Assembly: GCF_000503895.1 (NCBI RefSeq)
Contig: NC_022997.1
Span: 2,669,821-2,733,820 of the forward strand
Direction of reading: 5' to 3'
From: Hyphomicrobium nitrativorans NL23
GTDB taxonomy: Bacteria; Pseudomonadota; Alphaproteobacteria; Rhizobiales; Hyphomicrobiaceae
Length of the DNA stretch: 64,000 nucleotides
Position numbers and translations under genes: made by a program. Below are positions 18,528 through 25,252 of the stretch, piece by piece (position 1 is the stretch's first letter; each line of letters begins with the position of its first letter). Under the pieces are notes generated by a model. That model worked only from the letters and a program-made list of their open reading frames with translations, was not told the origin of the DNA and searched no databases.

Positions 18528-19955
18528 ATGCGAATGCGGTTTATTACATCCGCGTCGGTGTTGGCGGCGGGCTTCTTCGCTGCGGGGTCGATGATCGCCG
18601 TAGCGCAGGAAGTTCCGAAAGAGGCCAGCGAAGTCGCGCGGCCCGGGGGCAAGCTCCCCGGCGATCCTAAAATCGCGCTGGTGAAGGTTGCAGACGGCTT
18701 CCTCGATCCCGTGGGCGTGTCGTCCGCGTTCGACGGGACGGGCCGCATCTTCGTTGTCGAGCGCCAAGGCACGATCCGGGTCGTGAACAAGGACGGCTCC
18801 GTCAACGAGAAGCCTTTCCTCGACCTCACGAAGAACAGCCCGCTCGGAAGCGAAGTCCAGACCGGGTTCGTGGAACAGGGCCTCTGGGCCATAGCATTCC
18901 ATCCGAAGTTCAAGGAGAACGGGCACTTCTTCGTCAGCTACGCATCGCTGCCGTTCAACGGAGCGCACATCATCGCGCGCTATACCGTCGATCCTGCGAG
19001 CCCTGACGAAGTGACCGTCGAGCACGCCAACAAGACCGTCAAGGTCATCATGAATATCCCGCAGCCCTACTACAATCACTACGGCGGCGGCATTCAGTTC
19101 GGCCCCGATGGCTTCCTTTACATCGGCAAGGGCGACGCCGGCTGGGAAGGCGATCCGCTCGACGCCGGCCAACGCAAAGACGTGCTGTGGGGCAAGATGC
19201 TCCGCATCGATATCGACGTCGACGATAGCGAGATGCACGCCTACAACGTGCCGAGAGAAAACCCCTGGGCAACCGCCTGGCAGGATCGCATGATGACGCT
19301 CTTCGGCATCACCGAAGAGGGCTTCTCCAAGATCCACATGGGCGCTCGCCCCGAATCGTGGGCCTACGGCCTGCGTAACCCCTACGCCTTCCACTTCAAC
19401 AAGAAGACGGGCGACCTCTTCATCGCAGACGTGGGCCAGAACCACTGGGAAGAGATCAACTGGCAGCCCGCCTCCAGCAAGGGTGGCGAGAACTACGGCT
19501 GGAAGCACAACATGGGCACGCACTGCCATCCGGCAACGGGCCCGAACGACGTGTGTCCGCAGGTCGGCGTGCTCCCGGTCTCCGAGTATCCGCACCAGGA
19601 ACCCTATCCGGGCGCTGAAAAGCTCACGGAAGGCTGGGGCTGCTCGGTCCAGGGACTTGGCGTGGCCAACTACGCCGGCATGGACGGCGTGTACCTGACC
19701 GGCGACTGGTGCTCGGGCCGCGTGTTCGCCACCGGCTGGGACGGAAGCAAGTGGCAGCTCCAGGAGCTGGCGCAGACCGACCTGCAGTTCACGGCCGGTA
19801 ACAACGACGAGGACGGCACCGTTCTCGCCGTGAACTGCAACTGCTTCTACCTCGACGACAAGGGTGCTGCGGCCAACCCGCCGGGCGCACTGTGGAAGAT
19901 CGTTGCCGCCGACGCGGTGCCGGAAGGCGCCGAGACGGCTCGCATGAAGCAGTAA
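18528..19955 (+). CDS. PQQ-dependent sugar dehydrogenase (soluble, periplasmic)
   Basis: This 475-residue protein has a signal peptide cut near SMIAVAQ-EVPK. It is a six-bladed propeller of the aldose dehydrogenase (YliI/GdhB) type. Family features are FLDPVGVSSAFDGTGRIFV (N-terminal), the catalytic His in NHYGGGIQFGPDGFLYIG, the following GDAGWEGDPLDAGQ loop, and WAYGLRNPYAF. The family oxidises aldose sugars with PQQ and passes electrons to a carrier. The next gene encodes a c-type cytochrome, which fits. No PQQ synthesis gene is in the window. It opens the unit that carries eboF and idi. Confidence 0.87.
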   Translation: MRMRFITSASVLAAGFFAAGSMIAVAQEVPKEASEVARPGGKLPGDPKIALVKVADGFLDPVGVSSAFDGTGRIFVVERQGTIRVVNKDGSVNEKPFLDLTKNSPLGSEVQTGFVEQGLWAIAFHPKFKENGHFFVSYASLPFNGAHIIARYTVDPASPDEVTVEHANKTVKVIMNIPQPYYNHYGGGIQFGPDGFLYIGKGDAGWEGDPLDAGQRKDVLWGKMLRIDIDVDDSEMHAYNVPRENPWATAWQDRMMTLFGITEEGFSKIHMGARPESWAYGLRNPYAFHFNKKTGDLFIADVGQNHWEEINWQPASSKGGENYGWKHNMGTHCHPATGPNDVCPQVGVLPVSEYPHQEPYPGAEKLTEGWGCSVQGLGVANYAGMDGVYLTGDWCSGRVFATGWDGSKWQLQELAQTDLQFTAGNNDEDGTVLAVNCNCFYLDDKGAAANPPGALWKIVAADAVPEGAETARMKQ

Positions 19956-19997
19956 AGATCTAGGCGATGCTCATGAGCACGCCCATATGAGAGACAA

Positions 19998-20061
19998 GGA
20001 AGGCCCTCACGCCAGCCGGCAGGGGGCCTTCCCGTCTTCGACGCGCTGCCTTCGGCGCGTC
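19998..20061. terminator. Two hairpins between the dehydrogenase and cytochrome genes
   Basis: GGAAGGCCC (19998-20006) pairs with GGGCCTTCC (20024-20032). Right after it, GACGCGC (20040-20046) pairs with GCGCGTC (20055-20061) around a TTCG-containing loop. No T run follows, so these may stabilise or attenuate the transcript rather than end it. They could lower expression of the downstream cytochrome-eboF-idi genes. Confidence 0.5.
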
Positions 20062-20112
20062 TTGCAGACCATGTCTCCGGCATGAGACACCATCCAAGCG
20101 AGCAACCACGAC

Positions 20113-20592
20113 ATGACCCTGAAATCGCGCCTCTTCCCGCTTCGTCCGGCTCTGTTTGCGGCCGCCTTCATGGTGCCTGCCGTGACGATGTCGCTTGCGC
20201 CTCCCGCGATGGCCGAGATCGAATTCCGCCACGCGCTCGACAACTCGCCGCTCGACCTCGCGCCGATCAAGGGCGAGGAGATTACCGCGGCGGTCGAAGC
20301 CTTCCGCAAGGACGGCGTTAATCCCTATAACGGCGACGCCGACGCCATCGCAGCCGGCAAAACGCTTTACAACGACAATTGCCAAGCCTGTCACAAGCCG
20401 GACGGCTCGGGCGGAATGGGGCCGAGCCTTATCGACGACGTCTACATCAACAAGCGCGCCAACACGGACGTCGGCGTTTTCGAGATCATCCATTCTGGGT
20501 CGTCGGGCGCCATGCGTTCGTTTTCGATCCGTGGCGTCACGCAAGACCAGATCCTCAAGATGATCGCGTACATTCACACGTTGAAGAAGTAA
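20113..20592 (+). CDS. Periplasmic c-type cytochrome
   Basis: This 159-residue protein has a signal peptide ending near PAMA-EIEFR. One haem-binding site, CQACH, lies at residues 90-94, and a likely axial Met is in GSSGAMRSFS. It is a mono-haem class I cytochrome domain. It lies directly after the PQQ dehydrogenase and just before eboF, whose first possible ATG overlaps its stop. The likely job is to accept electrons from the dehydrogenase. Confidence 0.9.
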   Translation: MTLKSRLFPLRPALFAAAFMVPAVTMSLAPPAMAEIEFRHALDNSPLDLAPIKGEEITAAVEAFRKDGVNPYNGDADAIAAGKTLYNDNCQACHKPDGSGGMGPSLIDDVYINKRANTDVGVFEIIHSGSSGAMRSFSIRGVTQDQILKMIAYIHTLKK

Positions 20593-20615
20593 TGCCGCCA
20601 GGAGGCTGGCCGGCA

Positions 20616-21992
20616 ATGCATCCCACCGTGGTGATCAATGTCGTCGGGCTCACACCGAGCCTGATGGGACAGCACATGCCGCGGCTCTCGCGCTTTGCGG
20701 CCGAGGGCGCGAGCAGACGGCTCGATACGGTCACGCCCGCCGTCACCTGCGCCGCACAAGCCACGTTCGTTACCGGGCTTGCGCCACGCGATCACGGCAT
20801 CGTCGGCAACGGCTGGCTGTTTCGCGAGTTGATGGAAGTCTGGCTCTGGCGGCAATCCAACCGGCTGGTCGCAGGAGAGGCGATCTGGGAGGCCGCGAAA
20901 AAGCGCGATCCAAGTTTCACCTCCGCCAACCTGTTCTGGTGGTATGCGATGGGGGCTTCGACGGACGTCACGGTGACGCCGCGTCCGATCTATAAAGCCG
21001 ACGGACGCAAACTGCCCGACTGCTGGTCCGACCCGCCCGACCTGCGCGACGAGTTGCAGGACAAGCTCGGCACCTTCCCTCTCTTTCAATTCTGGGGACC
21101 GGCGACGTCGATCGCTTCGAGCCGATGGATCGCGGATGCGGCCAAGCATGTCCTTGCGACGCGCGATCCGACGCTTACGCTCGTCTACCTGCCGCACCTC
21201 GACTATGCGCTTCAGCGCTTCGGGCCGGACGATCCGGCGATTGCGCCAGACCTTGCGGAGATCGATGCCGTCAGCGGCGATCTCATCGAAGCTGCGAACG
21301 CTCTCGGACGGCGCGTCGTGGTGCTCTCCGAATACGGCATTGTGCCGGTACGTCAACCCGTACATATCAATCGCGCGCTTCGCGCCGCACGGCTCCTCTC
21401 CGTGCGCGATGAGCAGGGCGGCGAAATTCTCGACATCCCGCGCTGCCGAGCGTTCGCCGTCGCCGATCATCAAGTGGCCCACGTGTATGTCCGCGACGAC
21501 CGTGACATCCCCACGGTTCGCGGGCTACTGGCCGACCTCGCGGGGGTCGATCGCGTGCTCGAGCGCGCGGAGCAAAGCGCTTTCGGCCTCGATCACGAAC
21601 GCTCCGGCGAACTGGTCGCGATCTCGGCGCCCGACGCCTGGTTCACGTATTACTACTGGCTCGACGACGCGCGTGCGCCGGACTTCGCGCACACCGTTGA
21701 GATCCACCGCAAGCCGGGCTACGATCCCGTTGAGCTCTTTCTCGATCCAACCATCCGCTTTCCCAAGCTCTCGATAGGCTGGCGCCTTTTCAAGAAGATG
21801 CTGGGGTTGCGGACGCTGATGGACGTCATCCCGCTTGATGCCACGCTCGTCAAAGGCTCGCACGGGCGCTCAGATACGCCGGAGCACCACAGCCCGGTGT
21901 TCCTATCCTCCGCCCCGCACCTGGTTCCTGAAGAGCCGGTCGACGCGCGCGACGTCAAGGCGCTCATCCTGTCCCACCTTTTCGAAGCGTGA
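20616..21992 (+). CDS. eboF: EboF-like alkaline phosphatase superfamily protein (nucleotide pyrophosphatase type)
   Basis: This 458-residue protein belongs to the nucleotide pyrophosphatase/phosphodiesterase group of the alkaline phosphatase superfamily. The N-terminal region reads INVVGLTPSLMG and TPAVTCAAQATFVTGLAPRD, the usual place of the nucleophilic Thr. Later come LPHLDYALQRFGPD, VVLSEYGIVP and KGSHGR. Usual metal-binding Asp and Asp-His positions read as VVGL and SEYG, so metal binding may differ. ATG 20616 is preferred because AGGAGG lies at 20600-20605; an ATG at 20592 overlaps the cytochrome stop. Its identity as EboF rests on type and on the nearby eboABCDE. No signal peptide is visible. 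Confidence 0.75.
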   Translation: MHPTVVINVVGLTPSLMGQHMPRLSRFAAEGASRRLDTVTPAVTCAAQATFVTGLAPRDHGIVGNGWLFRELMEVWLWRQSNRLVAGEAIWEAAKKRDPSFTSANLFWWYAMGASTDVTVTPRPIYKADGRKLPDCWSDPPDLRDELQDKLGTFPLFQFWGPATSIASSRWIADAAKHVLATRDPTLTLVYLPHLDYALQRFGPDDPAIAPDLAEIDAVSGDLIEAANALGRRVVVLSEYGIVPVRQPVHINRALRAARLLSVRDEQGGEILDIPRCRAFAVADHQVAHVYVRDDRDIPTVRGLLADLAGVDRVLERAEQSAFGLDHERSGELVAISAPDAWFTYYYWLDDARAPDFAHTVEIHRKPGYDPVELFLDPTIRFPKLSIGWRLFKKMLGLRTLMDVIPLDATLVKGSHGRSDTPEHHSPVFLSSAPHLVPEEPVDARDVKALILSHLFEA

Positions 21993-22002
21993 GCATTCTG
22001 CA

Positions 22003-22581
22003 ATGGCATCCTCATCCGAACGCGTCATCCTGATCGACGAGAGAGACCGCGAAATCGGCAGCGCGGAGAAGATCGACGTCCATCGGAGAGGGCTATTGCA
22101 TCGCGCGTTTTCGGTCGTGGTCTGGGATGCCTCAGGCCGGCAGCTTCTGCAGAAGCGCGCCGACGCGAAGTATCATTCGGGCGGCCTTTGGACGAACACG
22201 TGTTGCGGCCATCCGCGTCCTGGCGAGCCCGTCGCGGACGCAGCCGCACGGCGGCTCGAAGAAGAGATGGGCTTCACCAGCCCGCTCGAATGGCTGGGTG
22301 TCGTCGGATACCGTGCCGACGTCGGCAACGATCTGATCGAGCACGAAATCGTGCATGTTTTCCGCGCGCGCTACGACGGCGCCGTCGTGCCGGATCCCGC
22401 CGAGGTCGAAGACTACAAATGGTGCGGGCTCGACAGTATTCAGCGCGATGTCGCGGCCTCGCCCCATCAATTCACGGCGTGGTTCGTGCGCTATGTGGCA
22501 GAGGAATGGCCCGTCGCACTCATGCCGCCGGAGAACGCCGAACGGATCCCCTCCACGACGCAGAAAAGGGTGCAACGATGA
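22003..22581 (+). CDS. idi: Isopentenyl-diphosphate delta-isomerase, type I
   Basis: This 192-residue Nudix-fold enzyme interconverts IPP and DMAPP in the cytoplasm. The active-site Cys is in TNTCCGHP (Cys68), and acidic residues are in LIEHEIVHVF (Glu113/115). The Nudix-like stretch is AAARRLEEEMGF. Its length matches bacterial type I enzymes. It follows eboF by 10 bp and overlaps the GAF gene as ATGA. It would raise DMAPP or IPP for a prenyl step, perhaps with EboC, or for hopanoids or carotenoids (inference). Confidence 0.93.
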   Translation: MASSSERVILIDERDREIGSAEKIDVHRRGLLHRAFSVVVWDASGRQLLQKRADAKYHSGGLWTNTCCGHPRPGEPVADAAARRLEEEMGFTSPLEWLGVVGYRADVGNDLIEHEIVHVFRARYDGAVVPDPAEVEDYKWCGLDSIQRDVAASPHQFTAWFVRYVAEEWPVALMPPENAERIPSTTQKRVQR

Positions 22582-23036
22582 AGACGCGCGGAAACGGAGC
22601 GCAGGAACCGAGCGGTCTCGATCTCATCCGCATCGTTTCCGATTTCGCGGCCGACAGCGGGACCATTCATTTCCTGGGAGAGGATGGCCTCTTGCATCTC
22701 GCCGCCGCCACCCCCGGCATTCCGGACGTCGTTCTCGCCACCATCCGCACGATTCCGGTCGGAAAGGGCATGGCTGGGCTTGCCGTCGAGCGGAAAGCTC
22801 CCGTCAACGCCTGCAACCTTCAAACCGATACCAGCGGCGATGTCCGAGCTGGCGCAAAGGCCACGGGGCTCGCAGGTTCGATCGTCGTTCCGATTTTCGA
22901 CGGCGATGCGGCCGTGGGCGCTTTGGGCGTGGCCAACCGCGCGGAGCGCACGTTCAAGGACGACGAGATCGCGCGGCTGATCGAGGAAGGACGCCGGCTG
23001 GCTACGGCGCGTACGAGCCTCTCCGGCAAGAATTGA
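22578..23036 (+). CDS. GAF domain protein
   Basis: This 152-residue protein is essentially one GAF domain. It reads LDLIRIVSDFAADSGTIHFLGED at the start, VGKGMAGLAVERKAPVNACN in the middle and a C-terminal IVVPIFDGDAAVGALGVANR core. Such lone GAF proteins bind small ligands or act as free-standing sensors. It overlaps idi by four bases (ATGA), so it shares that operon. The ligand is unknown. Confidence 0.8.
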   Translation: MKTRGNGAQEPSGLDLIRIVSDFAADSGTIHFLGEDGLLHLAAATPGIPDVVLATIRTIPVGKGMAGLAVERKAPVNACNLQTDTSGDVRAGAKATGLAGSIVVPIFDGDAAVGALGVANRAERTFKDDEIARLIEEGRRLATARTSLSGKN

Positions 23037-23047
23037 GAAGATCCGCG

Positions 23048-23767
23048 ATGACGCGCCCCACAGCGAGCACCGTCGAACCCGAGACAGGACGCGCGTTTCC
23101 GTCGAGACGTCGGGGTGCGAACCGGCGGCGGATCGCAAAACTGACTGCGCTTGCCGTGGCTATGCTAGCCGTCGTGATCGTTCCGTTTCTTCTTTTCGGA
23201 GACCCGCTGGATTCCTTCGCCCGCGATGCGATGGCGAGCGCATCGTATTGGCCTCTTGCCGGCGCATTCGGATTTCTCCTGCTGGCTGCGGACGTCGTGC
23301 TTCCCATTCCCTCGACGGTCGTGATCGCTCTCCTCGGCGGATGGTTCGGCGCCTTAACCGGCACGCTCGTCGCCGCGGGCGGACTGACGCTCGGCTGTGC
23401 CATCGGCTATTGGCTCGGCAAGCGCTTCGGCTTCGACTTCGCGGAACGCACCATCGGACGCGAGGATCTGGCCGCCGTCTCGACCTGGTTCGAACGCCAC
23501 GGTGTGCTCGTGCTCGCGTTCTGCCGGCCTGTGCCCGTGCTCGCTGAAGCGAGCGTCATCGCGGCAGGCGTGGCGAACCTTCCGGCACGCAAGGTTCTCA
23601 TCGTCACGACGCTCGCCAATATCGGCTTTGCCGCCGTGTATGCGCTCATCGGCGCGCGTGTTGAGAGCGGCGTGGAATTTCTGGCGGCACTTGCGGCGTC
23701 CATCGCTCTTCCGGGAGCCGCCATGCTGGGCGCGAGGGCATGGCGGCGGCGCACGGCGACGCCCTGA
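23048..23767 (+). CDS. VTT/DedA-type membrane protein
   Basis: This 239-residue protein has a basic N-terminus and five or six transmembrane segments. It contains the SNARE-associated (VTT) motif GALTGTLVAAGGLTLGCAIGYWLGKRFG and a later FCRPVPVLAEASVIAAG element typical of the family. Relatives include DedA proteins and eukaryotic lipid scramblases such as VMP1 and TMEM41B. It closes the PQQ-cytochrome-eboF-idi unit. Possible roles include lipid or undecaprenyl-phosphate flipping, but there is no direct evidence here. Confidence 0.85.
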   Translation: MTRPTASTVEPETGRAFPSRRRGANRRRIAKLTALAVAMLAVVIVPFLLFGDPLDSFARDAMASASYWPLAGAFGFLLLAADVVLPIPSTVVIALLGGWFGALTGTLVAAGGLTLGCAIGYWLGKRFGFDFAERTIGREDLAAVSTWFERHGVLVLAFCRPVPVLAEASVIAAGVANLPARKVLIVTTLANIGFAAVYALIGARVESGVEFLAALAASIALPGAAMLGARAWRRRTATP

Positions 23768-23788
23768 TGCGCAAAATCGCGTTTGGAT

Positions 23789-24133
23789 CTAAAATCGATC
23801 CTCGGTCACGCTGCCGATGCCTGGGTCTGGAACGACCGCCGAGCGGCGCACGAACACGATAGAGCTATCGCTGCGCTGGACTCTCATGTGGTCGTTGAAC
23901 CCCACGCCGATCTCAGGCTGGTCGATCAGGCGTTCCCCGGAATAGAGCACCGCGCATCCCTCAGGCGGCGGCCCGCTTGCCTCGTGCTGCGTTTGGCTCT
24001 GCTCGAACGCGACCAACGCCGCGCGATCCTGGCATCCGAGAACGCCGGAAGATTTGACCATCCACACGTTCTCCGCAGCAGCCGGAGAGGAGATCGCAAG
24101 GATGGCGGAAAAAACAAGTGCGCGACGGAGCAT
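23789..24133 (-). CDS. Secreted protein of unknown function
   Basis: This 114-residue protein begins MLRRALVFSAILAISSPAAA, a clear signal peptide, and then shows no known domain. It has two Cys (GVLGCQDRAAL and GCAVLYSG) that may form a disulfide. It could also start 27 bases further upstream. It lies just downstream of the VTT gene on the other strand. I do not recognise the family. Confidence 0.6.
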   Translation of the reverse strand: MLRRALVFSAILAISSPAAAENVWMVKSSGVLGCQDRAALVAFEQSQTQHEASGPPPEGCAVLYSGERLIDQPEIGVGFNDHMRVQRSDSSIVFVRRSAVVPDPGIGSVTEDRF

Positions 24134-24296
24134 GGGCCGACCTCTCGCAAACGGCGTCAAAGCTTTTGCGAAGGGATGGCGCGCTCAGTCGCCGTGCGCA
24201 AGCGCGAGCACGGCGCGCGCGGATAAACTCCGCGTGAACGCCGCGGGAGGGACGCAAGAGACCGCCTGCCTCTCGCACCCTGCCCCTTCTCGCGCC

Positions 24297-24815
24297 CTAC
24301 CGGGAAAGTTCGCCGCGAAGCGCATCGAAGCGGGCAACCTGATCGGCAATCAGATTGCGCGCTTCGTCCCGGCGTACGAAGATCTTGAACATCGCCTCGC
24401 CGTCCTCGCTGAAGAACTGGACCGAGCGGGACTCGCGCCCCATGAAGGGGCGAGAGACGAACGCGATCGTCTTGCAGCCTTCGGCGCGGATATGCCCGCC
24501 GATGGGGCTGTCGCCGTGGATGTTGTAGTACCCGCGGCCGAACGTTCCCGGCGGAAGCACGCCCTCGCATTCGAGAACGATGTGGCGCGTGTGCACGATG
24601 AACAGGATCGCTCCCCACTCGCCGATTGCCGCCATCACGTCGGCGAAGCGTGTGCCATCGACGAGCGCGCGGTGCTCGCCAGGGAGCGCCCGAACGACAT
24701 CGAGCGTGCTTACGCCGTACTCGGCCGCGATCTGCTCCAGGATGCCATCGGCGTTCCGGGCGAGACGCTCGGCCAGCGGCGGACGAGGCGACGCGGTCTC
24801 AGAGGTCCCGGTCAT
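24297..24815 (-). CDS. hutX: HutX/HuvX-type haem utilisation protein
   Basis: This 172-residue cytosolic protein matches the HutX/ChuX family of haem carrier proteins. The C-terminal half holds the expected stretch VLECEGVLPPGTFGRGYYNI, followed by HGDSPIGGHIRAEGCKTIAF and then FMGRESRSVQFFS. The start MTGTSETA is placed 5 bp after the monooxygenase gene; a longer reading would include that gene in another frame. It would take or store haem brought in by the nearby receptor and HmuTUV. Regulation by iron is likely but no box was found. Confidence 0.88.
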   Translation of the reverse strand: MTGTSETASPRPPLAERLARNADGILEQIAAEYGVSTLDVVRALPGEHRALVDGTRFADVMAAIGEWGAILFIVHTRHIVLECEGVLPPGTFGRGYYNIHGDSPIGGHIRAEGCKTIAFVSRPFMGRESRSVQFFSEDGEAMFKIFVRRDEARNLIADQVARFDALRGELSR

Positions 24816-24820
24816 GCCGC

Positions 24821-25159
24821 TTATGCCGCAACGACGCGTTTTCCGTCGGACGTGACGGTTTGCAGCACTGTGAAGCCTTCGAACTCGGGATGGCCCTGGT
24901 AGAGCGGCTTGCTGCCGCCGGCGCCCGAGTGGGCCTTCCGGAACTGCTCGGATTTCGTCCATGCCTCGAAATCGGCGTGGGAGCGCCAGATCGTGTGCGA
25001 GGAATAGAGCACGTAATCTTCCCGCTCGGGGCCCTTCAGGAGATGAAATTCGACGAACCCGTCGAGTTCATCAAGGTGCGTCTCGCGCGACAGCCAAACG
25101 TTCTCGAAATCCTTCTCCGAACCTTTAAGCACCTTGAAGCGGTTCATTGCGATGAACAT
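24821..25159 (-). CDS. Haem-degrading monooxygenase of the IsdG/HmuQ type
   Basis: This 112-residue single antibiotic-biosynthesis-monooxygenase-fold domain reads FIAMNRFKVLKGSEKDFENV and then SRETHLDELDGFVEFHLL, followed by a YSSHTIWRSHADFEAW stretch. The MNRF, HLDE and WRSH features fit IsdG-like haem oxygenases such as the HmuQ/HmuD proteins of Bradyrhizobium. It lies in the haem receptor operon, directly before hutX. It is expected to cleave haem in the cytoplasm and free iron. The distinction between HmuQ and HmuD cannot be made here. Confidence 0.83.
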   Translation of the reverse strand: MFIAMNRFKVLKGSEKDFENVWLSRETHLDELDGFVEFHLLKGPEREDYVLYSSHTIWRSHADFEAWTKSEQFRKAHSGAGGSKPLYQGHPEFEGFTVLQTVTSDGKRVVAA

Positions 25160-25252
25160 TGGAACTTTCTCCTCACACTGGAACAGGCGGGACCGCGGCC
25201 GACATTGTCGCTGGCCGCGGCTCCCTATTCTTTCGCCGCCGGAGCGGTCCGT

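Noticed and set aside
19998-20061. A complete transcription stop between the dehydrogenase and cytochrome genes
   Set aside because: Both hairpins lack a T run, so a full terminator was not claimed; they are listed as possible attenuating or stabilising structures.
20592-20615. Earlier ATG for the eboF-like gene at 20592
   Set aside because: It overlaps the cytochrome stop and lies before the ribosome site AGGAGG (20600-20605), which fits ATG 20616 instead.
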